A DNA stretch of 34,157 bases from Candidatus Peribacteria bacterium. GTDB lineage: Bacteria; Patescibacteriota; Gracilibacteria; Peribacterales; Peribacteraceae. The stretch lies in the NCBI GenBank assembly GCA_023245765.1, contig JAHFJP010000013.1, positions 1-34,157 of the forward strand, given 5' to 3'. The translations under genes were made by a program, and so were the position numbers. This document shows positions 12,982-20,824 of this stretch, piece by piece. Position 1 is the first letter of the stretch; the number at the start of each line of letters is the position of its first letter. Below the pieces are notes generated by a model, which saw only the letters and a program-made list of their open reading frames with translations, did not search any database and had not been told where the DNA came from.

Positions 12982-14505
12982 TCACTGTTGCTCTGGTGGA
13001 CGTGGAACGGCGAGGCCGTTATCACGCGGACAGTTCACACAATGCATATCCCACGGACCGAAGATGTTGCGTCGGGCGAACTGCGCGTCGGTGAGCAATT
13101 CGTAGTAGGTCAAAGGCCGGTAGAACTGGTGGCCGAGGAAAATCATCGCTGCGAGCGAAAGAGCGAGGAGTGTCTTGCCGTAGTCTTCGAGAGGTTTGCG
13201 TCCAAGGGACTGGATCTCATCAAACACGAGCCCCACGAGAACGAAACTGATCAGGAGCGGAATGAAGTAGTGGTAGAGGTACAGGACCCGCGGAATCCGC
13301 AGGATCGCAATCATGAAGGAGAGGTAGAGCCCCAGGAACACGCACATGAGGAAGCGGTGCTTGAGAGGTTTTTTTGGCGGGCAAATGACCGAGCAGATCA
13401 GCATCGCGCCCGCGAGGAGGACAGCGGCGAAGGCGCCCCACCAGACGACCGGGTTCGGGACCAGGTAGAGATAGCGGAATCCAGTACCGTCTGGCGTTTC
13501 CCACCGGTAGTTGATCGTGCGTGCGCCGAGCGGCCACATCCACGGAACACTGCCGTTCTCATCGTCCTTGCAGAGATCGAGCCGCGGCGCTCCGCGATTG
13601 TAGAAGGGGATGTAGGCGAGCGAGTCGCGGAACATCACCGGGAAATTTCTGAGTGACGCCGTCTCTCCCTTGGCGATGATCTCCTTATATTGTTCGGATG
13701 CCTGGTAGTAACCGTTGTCCGGAAGCTCCGGTTGGATTCTCTTGCCCAATGCGAAGTGGATCCACCACACGGAGCAGAAGACGAGCAGTGCACTACCGCC
13801 GAAGAGTGCCAGGAATCCAAGCGCGCGCTTCCACTTTGGAAGCAGCTTCCAGAGGACTGGCAGTGTGAGCAGGATGAACGCGAGACCGAGTACTTTCGTG
13901 CTGATCATCATGCCGAAACTGATGCCAAAGAGCCCCGTCCAGAGCCAAAACATGCGCTTGCGATCGCGCTCCAGGAACGTGAGCAGGAAGAAGAGAATCG
14001 TGATCGCAGAGAAGAACGACAGCGGACCTTCGAGCATCGCGCCACGCGTATGGACAATCAGCGCGTTATCAAAAATATAGAAAAAACTCAGCAGTGCGCT
14101 GTGTAACGGATTACGCAGAAGCAGTAGGAGGATCAAAAACATCACGGGTGCCGTCCACCAGGCGAGCAGGGCGGAGAAGAACCGGTATCCGACGAAGGAG
14201 AAGTTTGCGTCGAAGTCCGTCCCATAGTCTGTCGTCAAAAACTGATCGTTGCGTTCGTTGCCATGGAACATCTTCTCTCCCAGCGCGATCAGGAGTTTAC
14301 CGAGCGGCGGGTGTTGTTCCATGAAGTACACGCCGTTCATGTACTTCTGCGCGCTCGCGATGTGATAGTTTTCGTCCCAGAAGACGGCTTTGGGTTCCCA
14401 GTACCGGTGGAAGTACGTGAAGTACGACAGCACGAGCACGAACCCGAGGAGGAGCCAGGTATGCCAGGGCTTCCAGGTCGTTGGAGCAAAGGACTTTGTA
14501 GACAT
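12982..14505 (-). CDS. PMT-family (dolichyl-phosphate-mannose-protein mannosyltransferase-like) GT-C
   Basis: The 507-aa membrane protein shows PMT hallmarks: the acidic pair in FWDENYHIASAQKYMNG (Asp44-Glu45), the HPPLGK motif at 65-70, GAMLEGPLSFFSAI, and a large outer loop with WRWETPDGT-like sequence (YRWETPDGTGFRYLYLVPNP) leading to PVVWWGA. PMT enzymes move mannose from polyprenyl-phosphate-mannose to Ser/Thr of exported proteins; actinobacterial versions work on secreted lipoproteins. The donor could come from the GT2 at 8596-9561. The C-terminus (FGPWDMHCVNCPRDNGLAVP) carries an outward Cys pair whose role is unclear. A minus-strand TATACT ends 8 nt before the ATG. Confidence 0.9.
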   Translation of the reverse strand: MSTKSFAPTTWKPWHTWLLLGFVLVLSYFTYFHRYWEPKAVFWDENYHIASAQKYMNGVYFMEQHPPLGKLLIALGEKMFHGNERNDQFLTTDYGTDFDANFSFVGYRFFSALLAWWTAPVMFLILLLLLRNPLHSALLSFFYIFDNALIVHTRGAMLEGPLSFFSAITILFFLLTFLERDRKRMFWLWTGLFGISFGMMISTKVLGLAFILLTLPVLWKLLPKWKRALGFLALFGGSALLVFCSVWWIHFALGKRIQPELPDNGYYQASEQYKEIIAKGETASLRNFPVMFRDSLAYIPFYNRGAPRLDLCKDDENGSVPWMWPLGARTINYRWETPDGTGFRYLYLVPNPVVWWGAFAAVLLAGAMLICSVICPPKKPLKHRFLMCVFLGLYLSFMIAILRIPRVLYLYHYFIPLLISFVLVGLVFDEIQSLGRKPLEDYGKTLLALSLAAMIFLGHQFYRPLTYYELLTDAQFARRNIFGPWDMHCVNCPRDNGLAVPRPPEQQ

Positions 14506-14513
14506 CAGATGGG

Positions 14514-14519
14514 AGTATA
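14514..14519 (-). promoter_or_regulatory. Putative -10 for the PMT-family gene
   Basis: Minus-strand TATACT, a strong -10, ends 8 nt before the ATG at 14505. Confidence 0.45.
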
Positions 14520-14549
14520 AGGAGGTGGGAGCAATCGAAGCAAACGAAG

Positions 14550-14570
14550 ATCCTTCGCTACGCTCAGGAT
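14550..14570. repeat. GAGCGNAGCGA-loop hairpin, single copy
   Basis: ATCCT (14550-14554) and AGGAT (14566-14570) enclose an 11-nt loop reading GAGCGTAGCGA on the minus strand. It belongs to the same family as the array at 17790-17985. It sits between the divergent PMT and ftsH genes. Confidence 0.7.
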
Positions 14571-14598
14571 AAATGCTCGTTTTCCTCTTGCTTGAGTG

Positions 14599-14627
14599 AT
14601 GACCGCTCGGCTTCCGGCTGCTATTCT
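14599..14627 (+). promoter_or_regulatory. Putative leaderless promoter of ftsH
   Basis: ATGACC (14599-14604, four of six matches to TTGACA), a 17-nt spacer and TATTCT (14622-14627) end 6 nt before GTG 14634. This supports GTG over the TTG at 14592. Confidence 0.45.
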
Positions 14628-14633
14628 CCTCTC

Positions 14634-16589
14634 GTGCCCCCTCTCTCCCGTCCCCCGCAGCGCAACCGCCAGCAATGGATTCTGAGTATTCTCCTTTTTG
14701 GATTGCTCGCGTTCCTCTCGATTGCGTTTCTCATGCAACCACAGTGGCAGAACGAGAAAAAGTACGCCGATGCCGAAGAAGTGCCGATCAGCCGCGTGAC
14801 GCAGGGATATGCGGCGAAAGAATTCAAGGATATTCTCATCCGTGACAGTGTCGTCTACGCGACTCTCAAAGATGGCAAAATCCTCCAGTCCTACAAAGAA
14901 TCTGACGATACGGTGACCAGGCTTGGCTGGAACGATCCCAAAAATCCGACGATCGTCGATATCGAGAACCAGGAAACCCGCAACCTCTTCTTCGCCATTC
15001 TCCCCGATGCACTCTTCTTCCTCCTCGTGATTGCCGGAGTCATCTGGCTCTTCCGCGGCATTGCCCGCAGCCAGTCCACCGCGCTTTCCTTCGGTAAGTC
15101 GCGCGCGCGCATTGCCGATGCAAAGCAAGTCAAGACGCGGTTTGTGGATGTCGCTGGAGCGGAGGAGGCAAAAGAAGATCTCGTCGAGGTTGTCGACTTC
15201 CTGAAGAACCCGACCAAGTACACCAATATCGGCGCGAAGATTCCCAAAGGAGTCCTGCTCGTTGGCGCTCCAGGAACGGGAAAAACGCTCCTCGCGCGCG
15301 CGGTTGCCGGCGAAGCGGGCGTGCCGTTCTTCTCGATTGCCGGTTCCGAATTCGTCGAAATGTTCGTGGGTGTGGGAGCGTCACGCGTGCGCGATCTTTT
15401 CACCAAAGCCAAGCGCAACGCGCCGTGCATCATCTTCATCGACGAAATCGACGCCGTCGGCCGCCAGCGCGGTGGTGCCGGATTCGGCGGCGGTCATGAC
15501 GAGCGCGAGCAGACTCTCAACCAGATTCTCACCGAGATGGATGGCTTCGAGCAGGGGACCAACGTGATCGTCATGGCCGCGACCAACCGTCCCGACGTCC
15601 TTGATATCGCCCTCCTTCGACCGGGCCGCTTTGACCGCCGGATATTCATCGATAAGCCCGATCTCGGCGCACGGCAGAAAATTCTGGAGGTGCACGCACG
15701 CAACAAGAAAATGGCGAAAAACATCAAGATGTCGGACGTCGCAAAGCAGACCGTCGGCCTTACCGGTGCGGACTTGGAGAACATCATGAACGAGGCGGCG
15801 ATCTTCGCTGCCAAGCGCAAGCGTCCGGCCGTCGTGCAGCGGGATCTGATCGATGCGGTCGAGAAAGTGACGATCGGTGCGGAGAAGAAGTCACGGAAGC
15901 TCACCCCGCACGAAAAAGACATCACCGCCTACCACGAACTCGGCCACGCGATCGTCGGCCACCTCTGTACGCATTCCGATCCACTCCACAAGATCAGTAT
16001 CGTCTCGCGCGGATCGGCGCTCGGTGTCACGTGGTTCCTGCCGCAAGAGGATCAATTCACAACGTCCAAATCCAAATTCATCGACGAAATTTGCGGACTC
16101 CTGGGCGGCCGTGCGGCGGAGGAAATCATCTTCAACGAGATCACGACCGGGGCATCCAATGATCTCGAACGCGCATCGGCCATCGCCCGCGGCATGGCGA
16201 TGAAGTTCGGCATGGGGGATGATGCGCTCGGTCTCGTTGTCTACGGCGAGAAGCAAGGTTCGATGTTCCTCGGCGTCGACCCGGGCATGGCGCGCAACTA
16301 CTCCGATGGGATGGCGCAGAAGATTGATGACTATGTCCGCAAAATCATCGGTGAGCAGTACGTGCGCGCAAAAGGGTATCTGATCAAACACCGCGGAAAA
16401 CTCGATGAATTGGCCAAACTTCTGCTGCACAAAGAGACGCTCACGGTCGAAGAGTTTGTGGAGGTCTTCGATGGTGAGGTAGGGAAGGAAATCGAGAAGA
16501 AGAAGGCGAAGGAGAGTGGGATGAAGTCGGAGCTCAAGGGTGAGGAAACTGAAGAAAACGAGGGAAACGAAGAAAACGAGGAGGCGTAA
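14634..16589 (+). CDS. ftsH: ATP-dependent zinc metalloprotease FtsH
   Basis: This is a membrane-bound AAA+ protease that degrades damaged membrane proteins and regulators. From GTG 14634 it has 651 aa. Two membrane helices (about 16-34 and 119-139) flank an outer domain. The AAA module has Walker A GAPGTGKT at 211-218, Walker B IIFIDEID near 266-273 and the second region of homology [19 protein letters not shown]. The protease part has HELGH (434-438; most FtsH have HEAGH) and a later [11 protein letters not shown] segment supplying the third zinc ligand. The C-terminus is an acidic low-complexity tail. The start is chosen from the -10 at 14622-14627. Two PH-domain genes follow 28 nt later, probably in the same operon. 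Confidence 0.97.
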   Translation: MPPLSRPPQRNRQQWILSILLFGLLAFLSIAFLMQPQWQNEKKYADAEEVPISRVTQGYAAKEFKDILIRDSVVYATLKDGKILQSYKESDDTVTRLGWNDPKNPTIVDIENQETRNLFFAILPDALFFLLVIAGVIWLFRGIARSQSTALSFGKSRARIADAKQVKTRFVDVAGAEEAKEDLVEVVDFLKNPTKYTNIGAKIPKGVLLVGAPGTGKTLLARAVAGEAGVPFFSIAGSEFVEMFVGVGASRVRDLFTKAKRNAPCIIFIDEIDAVGRQRGGAGFGGGHDEREQTLNQILTEMDGFEQGTNVIVMAATNRPDVLDIALLRPGRFDRRIFIDKPDLGARQKILEVHARNKKMAKNIKMSDVAKQTVGLTGADLENIMNEAAIFAAKRKRPAVVQRDLIDAVEKVTIGAEKKSRKLTPHEKDITAYHELGHAIVGHLCTHSDPLHKISIVSRGSALGVTWFLPQEDQFTTSKSKFIDEICGLLGGRAAEEIIFNEITTGASNDLERASAIARGMAMKFGMGDDALGLVVYGEKQGSMFLGVDPGMARNYSDGMAQKIDDYVRKIIGEQYVRAKGYLIKHRGKLDELAKLLLHKETLTVEEFVEVFDGEVGKEIEKKKAKESGMKSELKGEETEENEGNEENEEA

Positions 16590-16617
16590 ACGTACATTAT
16601 CCATTTCCTTTTCATTC

Positions 16618-17148
16618 ATGCAGATCGCCACAAGCCCCACCCGGACGCAGTTCCCGCTCAGCACCAAAAAAGTTCTGAAGAAGACCATTGTGGGGAGCAT
16701 CGTCTGGATCGTGCTCTTTGGTTTCTTCGTCTCCTTCGCGGGGCCCATGGCATTCATTCTTTCCATGGATCCCGGACTGCGAGCCATTGTCGGGTCCCTC
16801 TTCTTCATCATTACTCTTTTCTTCGTTGCCATCATTGTCCTCACCTATCTCTATCAACGCTGGTACTACGCCGTGTACTTTTACGATCTGACGCCGGATT
16901 ACATCATCATCCGCAAGGGGCCGATCACGCCGCGCGAGATCACGATCCCGTACGAGCGCATTCAGGATGTGTACGTCGATCAGGATCTCTTCGATCGCTT
17001 CTTCGGGCTATACGACGTGCACCTTTCCAGCGCGACCGTTTCCTCCGGGATGCAGGCGCACATCGACGGTGTGGAGAAAGCCGCAGCAGACGGACTCCGC
17101 GCCCAGCTTCTGGAGACCGTGAGCCGCAAGATTGGCAGGAAATCCTGA
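16618..17148 (+). CDS. Bacterial PH-domain membrane protein (YdbS-like), copy 1
   Basis: Two membrane helices (around residues 20-75, including IVWIVLFGFFVSFAG and IITLFFVAIIVLTYLY) precede a bacterial PH (bPH2, former DUF304) domain. Diagnostic pieces are YYAVYFYDLTPDYIIIRKG, ITIPYERIQDVYVDQDLFDRFFGLYDV and the closing GVEKAAADGLRAQL. The function is unknown; a role at the cytoplasmic membrane face is inferred. The frame extends into the ftsH tail, but ATG 16618 (176 aa) gives a normal N-terminus. It stands between ftsH and a second bPH2 gene, and the pair resembles ydbS-ydbT. Confidence 0.88.
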   Translation: MQIATSPTRTQFPLSTKKVLKKTIVGSIVWIVLFGFFVSFAGPMAFILSMDPGLRAIVGSLFFIITLFFVAIIVLTYLYQRWYYAVYFYDLTPDYIIIRKGPITPREITIPYERIQDVYVDQDLFDRFFGLYDVHLSSATVSSGMQAHIDGVEKAAADGLRAQLLETVSRKIGRKS

Positions 17149-17157
17149 CTGCTCTTC

Positions 17158-17745
17158 ATGCCGAATACTTCTCCCATCAACAATGCAACGTATCCCGTCC
17201 AGAAGCGGTGGTTGTTTAAGCAGGTGCTGATGTCCCTCCCCATTTTTTTCGTGATGATAGTCTTCGTTGTGTTTCAGCAGGAGGATGCCTTTGTATTCCT
17301 TGTCCTCGGAATGATCATTGTTGGCGGTGGTATCAACATTCTGATCGCCGCATTGCGCGTCTCGTGCTTCTCCTACGATCTTGATGAAAAATTTCTCAAC
17401 ATACGCCAAGGAGTTCTTAGCAAGCAGGAGCGCCATATCCCGTATGGCGTGATTCAGGAAATCACCATCGGACAGGGAATCGCCGACAGGGTCCTGGGGC
17501 TTGCGGCAATCTCCATCACCAACGCTTCGCAATCCGGCTCGTACAACGATGCCTATGGGAACAGCACGACCGTGTGGCATGGGATACCGATCAGCACGCG
17601 GAGAAAGCAGAGCATGGAACTTCTTGGATTTAGAGGAAACCTGGTCCATATTCCCGGATTACTCCCAGCCCATGCCGAAGAACTCAAGACTGCGCTTCTT
17701 GCGAAGATGAAGGAGCATGAGAGCGATACCGGAGCAGGTCTATAA
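17158..17745 (+). CDS. Bacterial PH-domain membrane protein, copy 2
   Basis: A 195-aa protein with two membrane helices (VLMSLPIFFVMIVFVVF and FLVLGMIIVGGGINILIAAL), then a bPH2 domain with FSYDLDEKFLNIRQGVLSKQ, HIPYGVIQEITIGQGIADRVLGLAAI and a C-terminal HAEELKTALLAKM helix. The domain order matches the preceding gene, which ends 9 nt upstream, so the two proteins probably work together, perhaps with FtsH. A loop of about 20 residues (SGSYNDAYGNSTTVWHG) is unusually polar. Function is not established. The hairpin array begins 45 nt after its stop. Confidence 0.88.
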   Translation: MPNTSPINNATYPVQKRWLFKQVLMSLPIFFVMIVFVVFQQEDAFVFLVLGMIIVGGGINILIAALRVSCFSYDLDEKFLNIRQGVLSKQERHIPYGVIQEITIGQGIADRVLGLAAISITNASQSGSYNDAYGNSTTVWHGIPISTRRKQSMELLGFRGNLVHIPGLLPAHAEELKTALLAKMKEHESDTGAGL

Positions 17746-18004
17746 TCGTCTGAGGGCGTGGCGAAAATCTGTTACAATGGCTTTCACTACATGGTTCGCT
17801 TCGCTCACCATGACAGACGAATGTATTTGAAGATCGTCTTCGCTCCGTTCAGACTTTTTCACTTAGGCCCTGAGCGGAGCGAAGGGCCTCTATCTAAAAT
17901 TACCTAACTGTCATCGTGAGCGGAGCGAACGATGACGATGGGAAACGATGAGCAGCCATCCTGAGTCCTTCGCTACCACTCAGGACAGGTTCCAAGAAGG
18001 ATGA
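17746..18004. repeat. Intergenic array of five hairpins with a shared 11-nt loop
   Basis: Five hairpins each enclose exactly 11 nt. A: CATGGT/ACCATG (17790-17812). B: GTCT/AGAC (17836-17854, followed by five T). C: AGGCCCT/AGGGCCT (17865-17889). D: GTCATCGT/ACGATGAC (17910-17936). E: TCCTGAGT/ACTCAGGA (17959-17985). Loops, read on one strand or the other, are GAGCGAAGCGA, GAACGGAGCGA, GAGCGGAGCGA, GAGCGGAGCGA and the divergent GGTAGCGAAGG. Stem sequences differ but stay complementary while the loop is kept. I see no convincing gene; a 38-codon frame at 17791-17907 consists largely of repeat sequence. Confidence 0.8.
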
Positions 18005-18472
18005 TCAGCATTCCCCCTCAATGATCATGGTCGGATGCTTTGAGTAATCCGAGAAGCGCATCCAGCGGGGAGTGACTTTGAAGAACTTCACGTGGGGATC
18101 GCGCAGGAATTTTTTCGTGCATGGCGTGTCCTTCGCCAGCATCAGGCGAACGCAGGCTTCGCGTTCATTCTCCTCCAGTACCTCGTGCGCCTCTCCTTCG
18201 CATTGGAGCGTACAGTGGACGCCAAGGTCCCACCCGATCACAAATGCGACGTTTGGATGGGCCCGCAGATTCTCATATTTCCGTGCTACATCGAACGTCT
18301 CAAAAATAATTTCCAGATTCTCGGTCTCGGCAAACGCGATCAGCGCGGATTCGGGATGGCCCGTTTTCGCGTCACTGGTGCTGATCACGGCCATCGGGTT
18401 ATTTTGCATGAAGGTCAGAATCACAGTCTTTTCTTCCGGAGTGAGCTGCATAAGGCGGGCATTGGCAACCAT
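18005..18472 (-). CDS. Pyridoxamine 5'-phosphate oxidase-like flavoprotein
   Basis: At 155 aa this is a single split-barrel domain of the PNPOx-like/general stress protein type, which binds FMN or a related flavin. Visible features are the first strands MAVISTSDAKTGHPESALIAF and LEIIFETFDVARKYENLRAHPNVAFVIG, followed by TLQCEGEAHEV. It is shorter than true PdxH and lacks its C-terminal substrate arginines, so vitamin B6 synthesis is unlikely; the substrate is unknown. A purine-rich GAGAG lies about 7 nt before the ATG at 18472. It lies 8 nt downstream of the hypothetical gene on the same strand and may be co-transcribed. Confidence 0.85.
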   Translation of the reverse strand: MVANARLMQLTPEEKTVILTFMQNNPMAVISTSDAKTGHPESALIAFAETENLEIIFETFDVARKYENLRAHPNVAFVIGWDLGVHCTLQCEGEAHEVLEENEREACVRLMLAKDTPCTKKFLRDPHVKFFKVTPRWMRFSDYSKHPTMIIEGEC

Positions 18473-18480
18473 TTGTTCTC

Positions 18481-19572
18481 TCAGTTACCCTTCACGGTCC
18501 ACAGCGTTCCATTTGTCGATCCGTACTGAATTTGCAGGGAATCATCCGTACCGCGCAGGACGACGTCTGCGAGCAGGTCAACAGTGATCAGCGTTGCGGT
18601 CGACACAAAGGCTCCCGCTTTCAGCGGGCAGGAAATGGTTGACGTCTTCGGCAGGAAATCGCATGTCGCCGGTGCCTCCATTCCGGGCAACTGCACATGG
18701 ATGTTGTTCAGTGTCGTTTGCTTTCCACCAATGACGGTAAACGAGATAGAGGGAAACGACAGGAGAATGTCCGGTTTGGCTTTGGAGATCGAGTATGAGA
18801 ATTTTGCGATGGTCTTCACCGATCCGGGAGTCAGTACACCGGTCGCTTCACCTGCATTATGACGCTCGTTGACGGAAAAATTTGTGGCGTATACGTTGGC
18901 AAATTGTGTGAGAGACGGAGACAGAGAAGGGGAGAGCGGACGTCCGGTGTCAGCGAGAACTGCGTAGGCGGATATGACGGAAAACATTCCTTTATACCCT
19001 TCTTCAATCGGGGTATCCGACGGAATGAATCCACGCATGTAGAACTTACTTACCGTATTCCGGGGCAGCTGTAATGGCTGGGGGAGGGACAAGCCCATGT
19101 TTAAGAGTGAATCCGTCGGCGTTGCCATGCCAATGAGCAGGCCGTCATCCCTGTAGATGAAAATTTTCGTGAACCGCGATTTTTCACTCATAGTGATCAT
19201 GATTTTCCCGATGGATCGGTCAAACGGGTCCGCTTCAAATCCGATGCGCCCGAAGATGCCTCCGGTCGTTCCGGGAACAATTTCATTTCCCATGGAACGG
19301 TCATTGTTTGTGTCGTACGTTCCAGTCGAGGCAGGCGCTACGGAATTGACTGAGGCAGAGGATATCGATGTTGTCGTACCCGAAGTTACGGAATTCCTGG
19401 AAGATGATGCTCGTTTAGTCCGGGGGAATTGCAATGTCGTTTGCTTCCGGATCATCTTTCCTTCCAGCATCCAGGAAGAAGAATTGGTCGCATATCCAAG
19501 AATCACGATGAGTCCTGCAATCATGAGCGAGGAGAGAGCCATACCCACATTACTTTTCCATTTCTTTGCCAT
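18481..19572 (-). CDS. Membrane-anchored extracytoplasmic hypothetical protein
   Basis: I do not recognise this protein. From ATG 19572 (MAKKWKSN, 363 aa) it has a short basic start, one hydrophobic segment (MALSSLMIAGLIVILGYAT), a Ser/Thr-rich linker and a long beta-rich region with alternating polar and hydrophobic strands, like surface beta-sandwich proteins. One close Cys pair (CDFLPKTSTISC) could form a disulfide outside the cell. The frame extends to GTG 19596, an alternative start. The gene diverges from the purB remnant and lies 8 nt before the PNPOx-like gene. A cell-surface or pseudopilus-like component is possible but unproved. Confidence 0.7.
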   Translation of the reverse strand: MAKKWKSNVGMALSSLMIAGLIVILGYATNSSSWMLEGKMIRKQTTLQFPRTKRASSSRNSVTSGTTTSISSASVNSVAPASTGTYDTNNDRSMGNEIVPGTTGGIFGRIGFEADPFDRSIGKIMITMSEKSRFTKIFIYRDDGLLIGMATPTDSLLNMGLSLPQPLQLPRNTVSKFYMRGFIPSDTPIEEGYKGMFSVISAYAVLADTGRPLSPSLSPSLTQFANVYATNFSVNERHNAGEATGVLTPGSVKTIAKFSYSISKAKPDILLSFPSISFTVIGGKQTTLNNIHVQLPGMEAPATCDFLPKTSTISCPLKAGAFVSTATLITVDLLADVVLRGTDDSLQIQYGSTNGTLWTVKGN

Positions 19573-19651
19573 ACGAAAGGAATGAAGAAATTGCACGTAA
19601 CGCTATGTCTGCAGGATTTCAATGTCAATGAACCATTTGCCCATTTATTAC

Positions 19652-19657
19652 TAGACT
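19652..19657 (+). promoter_or_regulatory. Relic -10 of the purB remnant
   Basis: TAGACT ends 6 nt before the GTG of the purB-like fragment. Intact purB has TATCAT 7 nt before its GTG, so the promoter-start geometry appears preserved in the remnant. Confidence 0.35.
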
Positions 19658-19663
19658 GTATTT

Positions 19664-19762
19664 GTGACAGTTCCGCTTTCCCCCCTCGACGGCCGCTACG
19701 AGAAACAAGTCGATGCGTTGCGACTGTTCTTTTCCAAGAAGTCGTTCATGTGTGTGTCATAG
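19664..19762 (+). pseudogene. Truncated second copy of the purB 5' end
   Basis: GTG at 19664 opens a 32-codon frame reading VPLSPLDGRYEKQVDALRLF and then FSKKSFM before a TAG at 19760. The intact purB protein reads HPLSPLDGRYAKSVDALRPF then FSEEALM at the same place. A hand alignment of 78 aligned bases finds about 59 identical, many differences being synonymous. Homology fades just after the Met codon, and no later part of purB follows; an AT-rich promoter and the HExxH gene come next. This is a remnant of a duplicated or replaced purB, not a functional gene. Intact purB lies about 1.16 kb downstream in the same orientation. Confidence 0.8.
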
Positions 19763-19779
19763 AGGCCACAGCACTTAAT

Positions 19780-19809
19780 TTGACAATATATAAATAAAGT
19801 ATATATTAT
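19780..19809 (+). promoter_or_regulatory. Strong leaderless promoter of the HExxH protein gene
   Basis: A perfect -35 TTGACA (19780-19785), an 18-nt AT-rich spacer and TATTAT (19804-19809) lie 7 nt before GTG 19817; TATATT at 19802-19807 with a 16-nt spacer is an alternative -10. Transcription would begin at or beside the start codon. This is the best-matching promoter in the window. Confidence 0.7.
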
Positions 19810-19816
19810 CTATCCT

Positions 19817-20770
19817 GTGTCAGAACCCCTCCCATCTCGGGCAGAGCAGATCGAGCGAAATAAAGACAAAACAAACCTCAGGCCTGGATTGGCATTCGTT
19901 GAGCAACACCTCTCCCAGTACCAGGCAAATGTCGATCGTTTTCTCTCGGGGGAAGGATTCCCGGAATCCCGGGCGTTTGCCGAGGGGAGAGCGTTCGATC
20001 TCAGCAATGCTGATCAAAACACTCCGCCCCAAATTTCTATCGCTGATACACAAAATCTGATTGCCCATATTCCCCCCGCTCTCATCAGACTCTCAGAACT
20101 GAAGACAGTAGATTTTCGTTATCATAATATGGTGGGTGTTCCGAACTTTGCCGAAGACGGGAATCTTGATAGAGAGACATTATGTCGCGGCGTTGTCACT
20201 GCGGATGAATTTGTTCGAAAGCCCCAAGACTATCATCCACAACGTCTGTTGATCGGAGTAACGGCCCAGGATGGCCAGACAATCTTCCCGACCGCAATTC
20301 CTTCGACTGTTTCGACGAATCCCCAGGCGATCAGGCTCTACCAGCTGCATGTGATGCTGCATGAATTCTTTCATACAATCGAGCTGACCCGCCGTGATGA
20401 CGAAAAATCAGCCGCTATCGTCATCAATCGCGCCACCGGACGGACATTTGCGGATTGGGCACGCGATTATCTGCGCAGTCTTGAAGAGGAGAAAATTCTT
20501 ACGTCCGAATATTCCGCAGTGTATGCGGACCGGCTCTTCGATGGGCAGGGGAACATCCTTCCGGACGTGACGCCCTATGACGTTCCGGTCCGGGAAGACA
20601 TGGCGGAAGCGTGGGTCGCGAGCCACTTTGATATCATTTCCAACCCCCATGGCTACACGTCATTCTCAAATTATGCATTTGGCAATCCTCACCCCGAGCA
20701 TCAGCTTCGAAAGCATGGTGTTGCTAGCAAACGCGCTGCGCTGATGAAAGAATTGAGAACGATGCAATGA
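19817..20770 (+). CDS. Putative zinc metalloprotease-like protein (HExxH)
   Basis: The 317-aa protein has a central HEFFH motif in LHVMLHEFFHTIELTRRDDE (near residues 175-194) and, about 80 residues later, REDMAEAWVASHFDI, where the Glu could be the third zinc ligand as in ATLF/lethal-factor-like gluzincins. No signal peptide or membrane helix is evident, so it is probably cytoplasmic. I cannot name the family or substrate. GTG 19817 follows directly on a strong leaderless promoter. It lies between the purB remnant and intact purB, and its upstream region is much more AT-rich than the surroundings, consistent with later arrival. Confidence 0.75.
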   Translation: MSEPLPSRAEQIERNKDKTNLRPGLAFVEQHLSQYQANVDRFLSGEGFPESRAFAEGRAFDLSNADQNTPPQISIADTQNLIAHIPPALIRLSELKTVDFRYHNMVGVPNFAEDGNLDRETLCRGVVTADEFVRKPQDYHPQRLLIGVTAQDGQTIFPTAIPSTVSTNPQAIRLYQLHVMLHEFFHTIELTRRDDEKSAAIVINRATGRTFADWARDYLRSLEEEKILTSEYSAVYADRLFDGQGNILPDVTPYDVPVREDMAEAWVASHFDIISNPHGYTSFSNYAFGNPHPEHQLRKHGVASKRAALMKELRTMQ

Positions 20771-20811
20771 GTGAATGGGAGTGGTTGTGGCCATACTGCG
20801 CATCAGTCCGC

Positions 20812-20817
20812 TATCAT
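20812..20817 (+). promoter_or_regulatory. Putative -10 for purB
   Basis: TATCAT ends 7 nt before GTG 20825, supporting that start over the ATG at 20771. The same hexamer serves purC in this window. Confidence 0.45.
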
Positions 20818-20824
20818 CCACCCA

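Noticed and set aside
17836-17859. GTCT/AGAC stem plus five T as a terminator for the PH-domain operon
   Set aside because: The stem is only 4 bp with an 11-nt loop. It fits the repeat family better, although it may contribute to termination.
17791-17907. A 38-codon frame starting ATG with TACAAT upstream
   Set aside because: Its translation (including LGPERSEGPL) consists largely of the hairpin repeats, and the -10 gap is 12 nt. Chance coding of repeats is more likely.
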